Origin: Paenibacillus sp. MAHUQ-63 | Lineage (GTDB): Bacteria > Bacillota > Bacilli > Paenibacillales > NBRC-103111 | Direction of reading: 5' to 3' | Assembly: GCF_028765165.1 (NCBI RefSeq) | Contig: NZ_JARADB010000004.1 | Span: 186,001-250,000, forward strand | Length of the DNA: 64,000 bases | Shown here: piece by piece, positions 9,104 through 18,314 of the stretch | Position numbering within the stretch: the first letter of the stretch is position 1 | How the letters are laid out: every line of letters begins with the position of its first letter | Notes under the pieces: generated by a model | The model's input: the letters and a program-made list of their open reading frames with translations, nothing else | What the model was told of the DNA's origin: nothing | Database searches by the model: none | Program-made: the position numbers and the translations under genes

Positions 9104-9934
9104 ATGAAATTTACGAAATTGCATGGTCTAGGCAACGATTTTATTGTGATTGCCGGCGAACAAGAGCTGCCGGCCGGTGTGGATCAGCTTGCGATCCGGC
9201 TGTGCAATCGCTTCTTCGGCATCGGCGCCGACGGCTTAGTATATATTCTTCCATCCGAGCAAGCCGATTTCAAAATGCGCATCATTAACTCCGACGGGTC
9301 CGAGGCTGAGCAGTGCGGCAATGCGATCCGCTGCGTATCCAAATATGTCTACGATCACAAGCTGACCGATCAGACCGAAATTACCGTCGAGACGCTCGGT
9401 GCCGGCGTGCAGAAAGTGCAGCTGAACGTGCAGGACGGCAAAGTCGCCACGGTGCGTGTCGATATGGGGCAGCCCATTTTACGCGGTCTCGAGGTTCCTA
9501 CGACGATAGACGAAGATCAAGTAATCAACCATCCGATCGAAGTGGATGGGCAAGAGTTCCGCTTCACGGCCGTTTCCATGGGGAACCCGCACTGCGTCAT
9601 TTATGTGGACGATGCCGTCAATTTCGATTTGGCGGTATGGGGACCGAAGCTGGAAGTGCATCCGATGTTTCCGCGCAAAATCAATGTGGAGTTCGCCACG
9701 GTGAACGGCCGCACGCATACCGATATGCGCGTGTGGGAGCGGGGGGCGGGTCCGACGCTGGCTTGCGGAACAGGCGCTTGCGCTACGCTCGTATCCTCCG
9801 TCTTGAACGGGCTTACCGACCGTCAGGCGACGGTTTCGCTGAAGGGCGGGGATCTGTTCATCGAATGGAACGAACAAGATAACCACGTCTATATGACGGG
9901 GCCGGCGGAAGAAGTGTATCAGGGGACATTTTAA
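9104..9934 (+). CDS. dapF: Diaminopimelate epimerase
   Basis: DapF converts LL- to meso-diaminopimelate, the cross-linking residue of the cell wall and a lysine precursor. Both catalytic cysteines are visible: C71 in AEQCGNAIRC and C221 in LACGTGACA. The N-terminal KLHGLGNDFIV and the GIGADGL segment are family hallmarks. Length is 276 residues, as usual. ATG 9104 is chosen over an upstream in-frame GTG (9092) because TTGGAG lies at a proper distance only from 9104. In B. subtilis dapF is elsewhere, so its place between yloB and yicC differs from that genome. Confidence 0.95.
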   Translation: MKFTKLHGLGNDFIVIAGEQELPAGVDQLAIRLCNRFFGIGADGLVYILPSEQADFKMRIINSDGSEAEQCGNAIRCVSKYVYDHKLTDQTEITVETLGAGVQKVQLNVQDGKVATVRVDMGQPILRGLEVPTTIDEDQVINHPIEVDGQEFRFTAVSMGNPHCVIYVDDAVNFDLAVWGPKLEVHPMFPRKINVEFATVNGRTHTDMRVWERGAGPTLACGTGACATLVSSVLNGLTDRQATVSLKGGDLFIEWNEQDNHVYMTGPAEEVYQGTF

Positions 9935-10030
9935 TAGAGTCTATCAAAATTTTTGATAAACGGTTTCTTAATATCTCCCTTCATTTGTGATACAGTATAA
10001 CTACATTTTGGAGTAAACGGGGAGATAACG

Positions 10031-11902
10031 ATGAAACTGGATCTTCGAGCGGCGCTGCAGCGGGAAATTATAACCGGTGACGGCGCGATGGGGACTTATT
10101 TATATCAAATGGGCTTTCCGGTCGGCATTTCATATGAAGAGCTGAATTTGCTCAGACCGGAAACGGTTGCTGACGTGCACCGCCGTTATTATGAGGCCGG
10201 TGCTCGTCTTATTGAAACGAACACGTTTTCGGCCAATCGCGAGAAATTGTCGAAATACGGGCTCGAAGGCGATGTCGAAGCGATTAACCGCGCAGGCGTA
10301 GAGCTTGCCCGCAAGGCTGTCGGCGACGGCGCTTATGTCGTTGGAGCGATCGGCTCGATTCGTGCCGGCAAGCGCAAGAACGTGCGCACCGCCGATGTCG
10401 AAGCGTCGCTGCGGGAGCAGATCGGCATCCTGCTGGATTCGCCCGTGGACGGATTGTTGCTGGAGACGTTCTACGATCTGGAGGAGCTGCAGCTGGCGCT
10501 GCGCATCATTCGCAGCATGAGCGGGCTGCCGGTCATCTGCCAGTTCGCGAACGAAGGGACAGGCAGCACGCAGGACGGCGTGCCGCTGCAGGAAGCGTTC
10601 CTGCGGCTGCAGGATGACGGCGCCGACGTCATCGGCTTCAACTGCCGCGTCGGCCCGAACGGGATTCTCCGCTCGATGGAGAAGCTGACGCCGCTCGCCG
10701 GCGTGCCGTTCTCGGCGTTCCCGAACGCCGGGCTGCCCGACTACGTCGACGGGCAGTATACGTATGCGGCGACGCCGCAGTATTTCGCCGAAAGCGCGCT
10801 GCGCTTCGCCGATCTGGGCGCGCGCATCATCGGCGGCTGCTGCGGCACGACGCCGGAGCACATCGCCGCCGTCGCGCAGGCGCTGCAGGGCTACGTGCCG
10901 GCAGAGCCCGGCACAGCGGCACCCGCGCGTGCGCGCGTGCTCGAGCCGGCTCCGGCCAAGCCTGCGCCGCCGGCGGGCAAACCTTCGCTGCTGGAGATTG
11001 TGAAGCAGCGCAAAACCGTCATCGTCGAGCTGGATCCCCCACGGGATCTCGACATCGAGAAATTCCTGCAGGGCTCGAAGGCCCTGCAAGACGCGCATGT
11101 CGACGCCATTACGATGGCCGACAATTCGCTCGCGGTGACGCGCATGAGCAACCTGGCGCTCGGGTACCTGGTTCAGGATAAGCTTGGCGCGCGTCCGCTC
11201 ATTCACATCGCGTGCCGCGACCGCAACATGATCGGGACGCAGTCCCATCTCATGGGGCTTCACGCGCTGGGCATCGACCATGTGCTGGCCGTGACCGGCG
11301 ATCCCGCCAAATTCGGCGATCTTCCGGGGTCCAGCTCGGTGTACGATTTGACCTCATTCGAAATTATCCGGATGATCAAACAGCTGAACGAAGGCATCGC
11401 GTTCTCCGGCAAGCCGCTGAAGCAGAAGGCGAACTTCGTGGTCGGAGCTGCGTTCAATCCGAATGTCAAGCATTTGGATAAAGCGGTTCAACGGCTGGAA
11501 CGCAAAATCGAAGCCGGCGCCGATTACATCATGACTCAGCCGGTTTACGATGCTAAACTGATCGAACAAATTTATGAAGCGACCAAGCATCTGGATATAC
11601 CGGTCTTTATCGGTATTGCGCCTTTGGCCAGCGGCGGGAACGCGGAGTATTTGCATAATGAAGTTCCGGGAATCCGGCTGTCCGACGAAGTGCGGGCGCG
11701 CATGAACGGCTTGAAGGGGCCGGAAGGCCGGGCGATGGGCGTGGAAATCGCCAAGGAGCTGCTGGATGCGGCGATGCCTTACTTCAACGGCATCTATCTC
11801 ATGACGCCTTTCTTGGCGTACGAAATGTGCGTAGACCTGACAAAGTATGTGTGGGAAAAGTCGAATCGCCATGATTTCCACTTGTACCCACTTTCAAAAT
11901 GA
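10031..11902 (+). CDS. yitJ: Bifunctional homocysteine S-methyltransferase / methylenetetrahydrofolate reductase (YitJ type)
   Basis: A 623-residue fusion. The N-terminal half (about 1-290) is a homocysteine methyltransferase barrel with GDGAMGTYLYQMG, ETNTFSAN and the zinc-ligand GGCCGTTPEH near residue 280. A Pro/Ala-rich linker follows, then a MetF-like half with VIVELDPPRDLD, the VTGDP motif near 421 and DYIMTQPVYD. It would reduce methylene-THF and pass a methyl group to homocysteine to make methionine. AGGGG-type spacing before ATG 10031 is good (GGGGAGATAACG). The central part is clearly richer in GC than its flanks. The short leader (96 bases) leaves no room for a SAM riboswitch. Confidence 0.93.
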   Translation: MKLDLRAALQREIITGDGAMGTYLYQMGFPVGISYEELNLLRPETVADVHRRYYEAGARLIETNTFSANREKLSKYGLEGDVEAINRAGVELARKAVGDGAYVVGAIGSIRAGKRKNVRTADVEASLREQIGILLDSPVDGLLLETFYDLEELQLALRIIRSMSGLPVICQFANEGTGSTQDGVPLQEAFLRLQDDGADVIGFNCRVGPNGILRSMEKLTPLAGVPFSAFPNAGLPDYVDGQYTYAATPQYFAESALRFADLGARIIGGCCGTTPEHIAAVAQALQGYVPAEPGTAAPARARVLEPAPAKPAPPAGKPSLLEIVKQRKTVIVELDPPRDLDIEKFLQGSKALQDAHVDAITMADNSLAVTRMSNLALGYLVQDKLGARPLIHIACRDRNMIGTQSHLMGLHALGIDHVLAVTGDPAKFGDLPGSSSVYDLTSFEIIRMIKQLNEGIAFSGKPLKQKANFVVGAAFNPNVKHLDKAVQRLERKIEAGADYIMTQPVYDAKLIEQIYEATKHLDIPVFIGIAPLASGGNAEYLHNEVPGIRLSDEVRARMNGLKGPEGRAMGVEIAKELLDAAMPYFNGIYLMTPFLAYEMCVDLTKYVWEKSNRHDFHLYPLSK

Positions 11903-11931
11903 ATTAAAATAGGGTAATGGATGTGATAAGG

Positions 11932-12816
11932 ATGATTTGCAGTATGACCGGATTCGGACAAGCGAATCGTTCTTTTGCCGGGTACAATGTGTTTATCGAT
12001 GTGAAATCGGTCAATCATAGGTATAGTGAAGTGTCGATTCGAATGCCCAAGGAATGGGCGGTCTTTGAAGACGCTTTGAAGAAAACGGTGCTGCAAGCTG
12101 TGAGAAGAGGACGCGTGGACGTCTTCGTCACAGCGGAACGTGAAGCGGCTTCCGCCAAGAGCGTGACGGTGGATTTTGCTATGGCAGATGCGTATTTGCA
12201 GGCTGCGGAGCAATTGAAGGAACGCTACGGGTACGCCGAGCAGATCGGGCTCAAAGATTTATTGACGCTTCCTGATCTCGTTCAAATGAAAGAATTACGC
12301 AAGGAGCCTGATGAAGCGATTCAGCAGGAATTGTGCGCCTGCTTGCAGGAGGCCGTTGGCCAATTATCCGATATGCGGCTGCGCGAAGGCGCGTTTCTGG
12401 AGCAAGACATTCGCGAGCGTTTGACCGAGCTGAAGAGGCTCCATACGGAACTGGAAGCTTTGGCTCCCGGTGTCGTTCTGGAGTATGCCGCGAAGCTGAC
12501 GGCCCGGATTCAGTCGCTTCTGCAGGAGCAAGCGCCTGTGGATGAGCAGCGACTTGCCTCAGAGATTGCGATTTTCGCAGACCGTTCCAATGTGGATGAA
12601 GAACTGACTCGTCTTAAGAGTCATTTCGGGCAATGCCATCAAGTGCTTGCAGAGAAAGAGCCTGTTGGACGAAAGCTGGACTTCCTGATTCAAGAGATGA
12701 ACCGCGAAGTGAACACGATCGGATCCAAATCGAATCACTCGGAGCTGACGGCTAGAGTGATCACGATGAAAGCAGAGCTTGAGAAGATGCGCGAACAAAT
12801 ACAGAATATCGAGTGA
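11932..12816 (+). CDS. yicC: YicC family endoribonuclease
   Basis: YicC (YloC) homologue. In E. coli the family is an endoribonuclease that helps degrade certain small RNAs; the role in Bacillota is less clear. The protein opens with the signature SMTGFGQA and includes VKSVNHRYSEVSIRMP. The conserved C-terminal DUF1732 segment is QEMNREVNTIGSKSN. Starting at ATG 11932 gives 294 residues and the family-typical MICSMTGFG beginning. An upstream ATG (11917), nearer an AGGG sequence, would add five residues. It leads the yicC-remA-gmk-rpoZ group. Confidence 0.9.
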   Translation: MICSMTGFGQANRSFAGYNVFIDVKSVNHRYSEVSIRMPKEWAVFEDALKKTVLQAVRRGRVDVFVTAEREAASAKSVTVDFAMADAYLQAAEQLKERYGYAEQIGLKDLLTLPDLVQMKELRKEPDEAIQQELCACLQEAVGQLSDMRLREGAFLEQDIRERLTELKRLHTELEALAPGVVLEYAAKLTARIQSLLQEQAPVDEQRLASEIAIFADRSNVDEELTRLKSHFGQCHQVLAEKEPVGRKLDFLIQEMNREVNTIGSKSNHSELTARVITMKAELEKMREQIQNIE

Positions 12817-12850
12817 AGCGGCATGGAGCTTCGCGAGGAGGAAGCCCTTA

Positions 12851-13111
12851 ATGGCTATCAAATTAATTAACATCGGGTTCGGCAACATCGTATCGGCGAA
12901 CCGCATTATCTCGATTGTGAGTCCGGAGTCGGCTCCGATCAAGAGGATCATTCAAGAGGCACGTGACCGTCACATGCTGATTGACGCTACGTACGGCAGA
13001 AGAACCCGTGCCGTTATTATTACGGATAGCGATCACGTGATTTTATCGGCAGTACAGCCAGAGACGGTAGCACATAGACTTTCCAACAAGGACGATGATC
13101 ATGACGAGTAA
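12851..13111 (+). CDS. remA: Extracellular matrix regulatory protein RemA (DUF370)
   Basis: An 86-residue DNA-binding protein. In B. subtilis RemA (YlzA) activates biofilm matrix operons and some osmoprotection genes. The family core is plain: IKLINIGFGNIVSANRIISIVSP, then SAPIKRIIQEARD and LIDATYGRRTRAVIITDSDHVILS. GAGGAGG stands 9 bases before ATG 12851. The stop lies inside the first codons of gmk, so translation is likely coupled. The chromosomal setting before gmk is the same as in B. subtilis. Confidence 0.95.
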   Translation: MAIKLINIGFGNIVSANRIISIVSPESAPIKRIIQEARDRHMLIDATYGRRTRAVIITDSDHVILSAVQPETVAHRLSNKDDDHDE

Positions 13112-13739
13112 TACGAACACTCTTGAGCGCGAGAGAGGTATTCTGATTGTTTTATCCGGTCCTTCCGGCGTCGGCAAGGGGACTGTGTGCGCTGCGCTGC
13201 GCAAGTGCGCGCCGGAGATCGTGTATTCCGTTTCGGCTACAACCCGCTCTCCTCGTCAAGGGGAAGTTGAGGGCGTGAACTACTTCTTCAAAACGCGCGA
13301 GCAATTCCAGCAGATGATTGACACGGATGAAGTGCTGGAGTGGGCGGAATACGTAGGGAATTTCTACGGGACGCCCAGACGTTTTGTGGAGGAGACGCTG
13401 CGCTCCGGCCAAGACGTGATCTTGGAGATTGAAGTGCAGGGTGCTTTGCAAGTGAAACAAAAGTTTTCCGAAGGTGTGTTTATTTTCTTGCTGCCGCCTT
13501 CGCTGGATGAGCTGGAGAACCGGATTGTCACGCGTGGTACGGAGACGGATGAAGTGATTCGCAGCCGCATGTCGGTGGCGATTGACGAAATCCGCTTGAT
13601 GGAACACTATGATTATGCTATTGTGAACGATCATGTGGAAACGGCATGCTCCAAGATTCAAGCGATTTTGACGGCAGAGCACTGCAAGAAAGAACGCATG
13701 TATCCCAAAATCGTACAATGGATAGATGAGGTGAAATAA
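13101..13739 (+). CDS. gmk: Guanylate kinase
   Basis: Phosphorylates GMP to GDP. The P-loop SGPSGVGKGTVC lies near residue 16, and the GMP-binding segments SVSATTRSPRQGEVEGVNYFF and EWAEYVGNFYGTP are intact. Length is 212 residues. The start ATG 13101 overlaps the end of remA by 11 bases; ATG 13095 is two codons upstream in frame. The stop is followed after one base by rpoZ. Confidence 0.95.
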   Translation: MTSNTNTLERERGILIVLSGPSGVGKGTVCAALRKCAPEIVYSVSATTRSPRQGEVEGVNYFFKTREQFQQMIDTDEVLEWAEYVGNFYGTPRRFVEETLRSGQDVILEIEVQGALQVKQKFSEGVFIFLLPPSLDELENRIVTRGTETDEVIRSRMSVAIDEIRLMEHYDYAIVNDHVETACSKIQAILTAEHCKKERMYPKIVQWIDEVK

Positions 13740-13740
13740 A

Positions 13741-13986
13741 ATGTTATATCCTTCAATCGATAAACTTCTGGATATCGTTGACAGCAAGTATTCTTTGGTT
13801 GTCGCTGCTTCCAAAAGAGCAAGATCGCTGCGCGACGGCGCGAAGTCGGATTTGAAAGGCCAGAAAGCTCATAAACATGTGGGTTTGGCACTGGAAGAGC
13901 TATATGGCCACTACATCGGCTACGAGAAGATCGAGCCAGCCGAACTTGAGAAAAAGAAAGAGACAGAAACAGAGTCGGAGATATAA
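13741..13986 (+). CDS. rpoZ: RNA polymerase omega subunit
   Basis: An 81-residue omega subunit that helps assemble RNA polymerase around the beta-prime subunit. The N-terminal MLYPSIDKLLDIVDSKYSLVVAASKRAR and the LALEELYGHYI segment fit the family. It ends with a short highly charged tail (EKKKETETE). A terminator follows, closing the yicC-remA-gmk-rpoZ unit. Confidence 0.93.
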   Translation: MLYPSIDKLLDIVDSKYSLVVAASKRARSLRDGAKSDLKGQKAHKHVGLALEELYGHYIGYEKIEPAELEKKKETETESEI

Positions 13987-13997
13987 AATGCTTACCC

Positions 13998-14025
13998 AAC
14001 AACCCTTTGTGGTTGTTATTTTTTT
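13998..14025 (+). terminator. Terminator after rpoZ
   Basis: A 7-bp stem AACAACC / GGTTGTT with a six-base loop, then A and seven T. Confidence 0.88.
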
Positions 14026-14057
14026 CTCGGCATAGGTGCTGGAAAGGGGGATTGCTC

Positions 14058-15278
14058 ATGAGTGCTTTAAAGGGTAAAACGATTGTACTGGGCGTATGCG
14101 GGGGGATCGCCGCTTACAAGGCCGCTGCGCTGACGAGCAAGCTGACGCAGGCCGGCGCGACCGTGCGCGTCATTATGACGGCTTCCGCCGTTCAATTCGT
14201 AGCGCCGTTAACGTTCCAAACGCTGTCGCGCCATCATGTATTCGTGGATACGTTCGATGAGAAAGATCCGTCCGTTGTGTCCCATATCAACTTGGCGGAC
14301 AGCGCCGACCTGGTGCTGATCGCTCCGGCAACGGCCAACACGCTCGGCAAGCTGGCGCTGGGACTCGGTGACGACATGCTCAGCACGACGCTGCTCGCAA
14401 CGACGGCGCCGATCTGGGTTGCCCCGGCGATGAACGTCCATATGTACGAGAATCCGGCCGTGCAGCATAATTTGCAGACGCTGCTTAACCGAGGCGTGCG
14501 TTTCATTGAGCCTGGCGAAGGCCAATTGGCTTGCGGCTATGTCGGGAAAGGCCGGCTGGCTGAGCCTGAGGAGATATTGGCTGCGGTGGAGCGCCATTTC
14601 CAGGGAGAGCCAGGCCGTCTCGCCGGCAAGCGGGTGCTCGTGACCGCCGGAGGCACTGTCGAGCGCATCGACCCGGTCCGCTATATTACGAACGATTCTT
14701 CGGGCAAAATGGGCTATGCCATCGCCGAGGAGGCTGCCCGTATGGGGGCCGCCGTTACGCTCGTGTCGGGACCTAGCGCTCTGCCTGTTCCTTGCGGCGT
14801 AGAACGCGTTTCCGTACAGTCCGCGCTGGATATGCGCGAGGCGGTGCTGGCCCGTTTCGACCAAAGCGAGCTTGTGATCAAAGCGGCAGCGGTCGCCGAC
14901 TACCGTCCGGCCGCTCCGTCTGAACAGAAAATCAAGAAGAAGTCCGACTCGCTCACGCTGGAGCTGATCAAAAATCCGGATATTTTACAGGAACTCGGCA
15001 CGCTCAAAAAACATCAGTTCGTCATCGGCTTTGCTGCGGAAACGGAGCGCCTGGACGAGTATGCGCTGGAGAAACTGATCCGCAAAAACGCCGATCTCAT
15101 CGTCGGCAACGACGTGTCCCAGGAAGGGGCGGGCTTTAGCGGCGATACGAACGCTGTGCGTATTTTTGACCGCCATGGCTTGGTAGAAGCGCTGCCTGTT
15201 CAGAGCAAGAGAGATGTGGCGCGCAGGCTGCTCGAGCTGGCGGCGGACCGGATGCAGGCAGCAGCGAGGGAGTCCTGA
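14058..15278 (+). CDS. coaBC: Phosphopantothenoylcysteine decarboxylase / phosphopantothenate-cysteine ligase
   Basis: A bifunctional coenzyme A enzyme of 406 residues. The N-terminal CoaC flavoprotein half shows GVCGGIAAYKAAAL, the active-site histidine in SHINLADSADL, the PAMNVHMYENPAV motif and the substrate-clamp GYVGKGRLAEP. The CoaB half begins near residue 190 with VLVTAGGTVERIDPVRYITN and contains the lysine-rich KIKKKSDSLTLEL. GGAAAGGGGG precedes ATG 14058. The last base of its stop is shared with the ATG of priA. Confidence 0.95.
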   Translation: MSALKGKTIVLGVCGGIAAYKAAALTSKLTQAGATVRVIMTASAVQFVAPLTFQTLSRHHVFVDTFDEKDPSVVSHINLADSADLVLIAPATANTLGKLALGLGDDMLSTTLLATTAPIWVAPAMNVHMYENPAVQHNLQTLLNRGVRFIEPGEGQLACGYVGKGRLAEPEEILAAVERHFQGEPGRLAGKRVLVTAGGTVERIDPVRYITNDSSGKMGYAIAEEAARMGAAVTLVSGPSALPVPCGVERVSVQSALDMREAVLARFDQSELVIKAAAVADYRPAAPSEQKIKKKSDSLTLELIKNPDILQELGTLKKHQFVIGFAAETERLDEYALEKLIRKNADLIVGNDVSQEGAGFSGDTNAVRIFDRHGLVEALPVQSKRDVARRLLELAADRMQAAARES

Positions 15279-17791
15279 TGTACGCCAAGGTCATTGTCGA
15301 TGTCCCTGCGAAACAAACGAACCGGGCGTTCGACTATGAAGTTCCTCCGGCTCTAAGGAAGTGGGTGGAGGTTGGCAGCCGTGTCGGCGTGCCTTTCGGT
15401 CCGCGGGTGCTGCAAGGCTTCGTTGTCGAATTGCATGAGAATACGCAGCTCGATGCCAAACGGGTTAAGCCGATTCAGAATGTCATGGATCTCGTGCCGC
15501 CTCTGACGGAGGAGCTTGTGAAGCTGGGCAGATGGATAAGCGCCATGTACCTGTGTCACGAAGTCACGGCGATTCAGGCGATGCTGCCGGCTGCGCTCAA
15601 AGCGAAGTACGAGCGGGCGATCGAGGTTGCGGATGAACCCGGGGACCAGTCGCTGCTGGATATGCCGGATCTCCAGTCGATTCTCTCCTTTGTCCGAAGC
15701 AAAGGGACGGTCCCCATGGAAGCCCTGATGGAGCGCTTCGCTGCCGATGGAGCGCTGATCAAGCAGCTGCTGAGCGCGGGCATTTTAACGGAGGTACAAG
15801 TCGTCAAAGACCGCATGAGCACGAAGAAGGCGCTGACGGTCTTTCCTCCTCCGGGAGGCGAGGGGCTGGAGCAAGCGTTGTCCGAGCTGCCGGCGCGGGC
15901 TCATAAACAGCAGGAAGTGCTGCGGTATTTGCTGGAGCATCCCCATGCCATCCGGCTGACCGAGCTGATGGAAGCGGTGGAAGTCGGTGCCTCGACGGTC
16001 AAAAGCTTGGCCGACCGCGGGTGGATCCAGCTGCGCGAAGTCGAAGTGATGCGCGACCCCTATGCGGGTCGTGCTTTTGTGAAGACGCAGCCGCTGCCTC
16101 TGACGGAGGAACAGAGCGGGGTTTTCGCGGAAATCCGGGGTGCTGTCGCAGACAGCCGGCACGAGGTGTTTCTGCTGCACGGTGTGACGGGGAGCGGGAA
16201 AACCGAAGTCTATTTGCAATCCATTCAACAATGTCTCGATATGGAGAAGGAAGCGATCGTCCTCGTTCCGGAGATTTCGTTGACGCCGCAAATGGTGGAG
16301 CGGTTCAAAGGGCGTTTCGGCGATAAGGTGGCCGTTCTGCACAGCCGGCTGTCGAACGGAGAGCGTTACGACGAGTGGCGTAAAATTACACGCAAGCAAG
16401 TGAAGGTTGTCATCGGCGCGCGTTCGGCGATTTTTGCTCCTTTTACACAAATCGGACTTATCATTATTGATGAAGAGCATGAATCCTCATACAAACAGGA
16501 AGAAAGTCCCAAATATCATACGCGTGACGTAGCGGTGAAGCGTGCGAGCATGCAGGGGGCCGTCGTCGTGCTCGGTTCCGCAACGCCGTCGCTGGAGAGT
16601 CTGGAACGAACGAGAAGACGCCGCGACCGTCCTGTCCCCCCTTACAAACTGCTTACGATGAAGGAACGCGTGGCCAGCAGGCCGATGCCGCCGGTTGCGA
16701 TTGTCGACATGCGGGAGGAGCTGAAGAGCGGCAATCGCTCGATGTTCAGCACTGCGCTGTATAAAGCGATTGAAGATCGGTTACACAAGAAAGAACAGAT
16801 TGTTTTGCTGCTGAACCGACGCGGGTACGCAACGTTCGTCATGTGCCGTACGTGCGGCTACGTGGCGGCATGCCCGCATTGCGACATCTCGCTCACGTAT
16901 CACCAAAGCTCGCGCATGCTGCGCTGTCATTATTGCGGCTATGCGGAGCGCGAGGTGACCGAGTGCCCCAGCTGCCAGTCCAAGCATATTCGTCATTTCG
17001 GAACGGGCACGCAGCGCGTGGAGGAAGAGCTGGGCAAAATTTTCCCCGGCATCCGCGTCATTCGGATGGATGTGGATACGACGACGGAGAAAGGCTCGCA
17101 TGAGAAATGGCTGACGATGTTTCGCGAGAAGCAGGCGGACGTGCTGCTCGGCACGCAAATGGTGGCCAAAGGGCTTGATTTTCCCGACGTGACATTGGTC
17201 GGGGTGATCGCAGCGGATACGGTGCTGAATATCCCGGATTTCCGCTCGGCGGAACGGACGTTTCAGCTGCTGACCCAAGTGGCCGGAAGGGCCGGACGGC
17301 ACGAGAAGCAGGGGGAAGTGTATGTCCAGACGTATACGCCCGAGCATTACAGCGTGCAGTATGCGAGCCACCACGACTACATCGCCTTCGCCAATCATGA
17401 GCTTGATGTGCGGGCCAATTTGGGCTATCCGCCGTACCAACGGCTCATTTTGGTTACTTTCTCCCATGAGCAGGTGCCGCTTCTGGTTCGTTTCGCGGAA
17501 GCCTTCGTCACCAGGCTCAAAGAAATTGCACAAGAATATGCTATGAAGGAAATGGACCTGTTCGCGGACGCGGTTTCCATGAACAACGACTTCCAGATGG
17601 ACGTGCTGGGCCCTGTGGCATCGCCTATTTCCCGAATCAAAGATAGATATCGATTCCAATGCGTGGTAAAATATCGGGGGGAAGATCAGGCGGCAGACAT
17701 TGTCCGGCGAACGGTAGCGTGGTTCGAAGAGCGCTCGGCGAAAGAGAAACTGCAGATCAGCGTCGATGTTGATCCGCAATATTTGATGTAA
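15278..17791 (+). CDS. priA: Primosomal helicase PriA
   Basis: An 837-residue 3'-to-5' helicase that reloads the replication machinery at stalled forks. It has the N-terminal DNA-binding domain, Walker A GVTGSGKTEVY near residue 302 and the DEEH box (IIDEEHESSYKQ) near 398. A zinc-binding insertion with four CxxC pairs (CRTCGY, CPHCD, CHYCGY, CPSCQ) spans about 523-565, and the C-terminal helicase motif TQVAGRAGR is present. It starts in a TGATG overlap with coaBC. Confidence 0.95.
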   Translation: MYAKVIVDVPAKQTNRAFDYEVPPALRKWVEVGSRVGVPFGPRVLQGFVVELHENTQLDAKRVKPIQNVMDLVPPLTEELVKLGRWISAMYLCHEVTAIQAMLPAALKAKYERAIEVADEPGDQSLLDMPDLQSILSFVRSKGTVPMEALMERFAADGALIKQLLSAGILTEVQVVKDRMSTKKALTVFPPPGGEGLEQALSELPARAHKQQEVLRYLLEHPHAIRLTELMEAVEVGASTVKSLADRGWIQLREVEVMRDPYAGRAFVKTQPLPLTEEQSGVFAEIRGAVADSRHEVFLLHGVTGSGKTEVYLQSIQQCLDMEKEAIVLVPEISLTPQMVERFKGRFGDKVAVLHSRLSNGERYDEWRKITRKQVKVVIGARSAIFAPFTQIGLIIIDEEHESSYKQEESPKYHTRDVAVKRASMQGAVVVLGSATPSLESLERTRRRRDRPVPPYKLLTMKERVASRPMPPVAIVDMREELKSGNRSMFSTALYKAIEDRLHKKEQIVLLLNRRGYATFVMCRTCGYVAACPHCDISLTYHQSSRMLRCHYCGYAEREVTECPSCQSKHIRHFGTGTQRVEEELGKIFPGIRVIRMDVDTTTEKGSHEKWLTMFREKQADVLLGTQMVAKGLDFPDVTLVGVIAADTVLNIPDFRSAERTFQLLTQVAGRAGRHEKQGEVYVQTYTPEHYSVQYASHHDYIAFANHELDVRANLGYPPYQRLILVTFSHEQVPLLVRFAEAFVTRLKEIAQEYAMKEMDLFADAVSMNNDFQMDVLGPVASPISRIKDRYRFQCVVKYRGEDQAADIVRRTVAWFEERSAKEKLQISVDVDPQYLM

Positions 17792-17831
17792 GTACCCAAA
17801 TAGAGAAGACTTCAAAAGGTAGGTGCACGTT

Positions 17832-18314
17832 ATGGCTATTCGTATTATTGTGAAAGATCCAGACCCTGTGCTGCGCGAGAAAGCGATCACAGTTACCAAA
17901 TTCAATTCCAATCTGCATAAATTGCTTGACGATATGGCAGACACGATGTATGAGGCTGAGGGCGTTGGCCTGGCTGCTCCGCAAATCGGTATTTTGAAGC
18001 GGGTCATCGTGATGGACTGCGGCGAAGAACACGGCGGTCTGATCGAAATGGTCAATCCGGAAATCGTCACTTCGAGCGGCGAACAAACAGGACCGGAAGG
18101 CTGTCTGAGCATTCCGGGGCTTCGCGGCGATGTGACGCGTCCGATGCATGTGACCGCCAAAGGGCAGGACCGTAACGGCAATCCGATCGAGGTGACGGGC
18201 ACCGAGCTGCTGGCTCGCTGCATTTTCCATGAAATCGACCATTTGAACGGGATTCTGTTTACGGATTTGGCTACCAAAACCTACACTAGCGATGAAGAGG
18301 AAGATTCGGAGTGA
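17832..18314 (+). CDS. def: Peptide deformylase
   Basis: Removes the formyl group from the initiator methionine of new proteins. All three metal-site motifs are present: GVGLAAPQIG, EGCLSIPG with the cysteine ligand, and HEIDHLNG with the two histidines and catalytic glutamate. Length is 160 residues. ATG 17832 gives the standard MAIRIIV start; an in-frame GTG at 17823 is possible but less like the family. It overlaps fmt by GTGA. The def-fmt pair acts at opposite ends of the formyl-methionine cycle. Confidence 0.95.
   Translation: MAIRIIVKDPDPVLREKAITVTKFNSNLHKLLDDMADTMYEAEGVGLAAPQIGILKRVIVMDCGEEHGGLIEMVNPEIVTSSGEQTGPEGCLSIPGLRGDVTRPMHVTAKGQDRNGNPIEVTGTELLARCIFHEIDHLNGILFTDLATKTYTSDEEEDSE

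Noticed and set aside
9935..10030. Possible SAM riboswitch before the methionine-pathway fusion gene
   Set aside because: The leader is under 100 bases, and no S-box core or terminator is visible; only a short AT-rich hairpin is seen.
10130..11281. A 383-codon minus-strand open frame over the methyltransferase fusion gene
   Set aside because: Its Arg-rich, low-complexity composition is typical of antisense reading of GC-rich DNA, and the plus strand clearly encodes a known enzyme.
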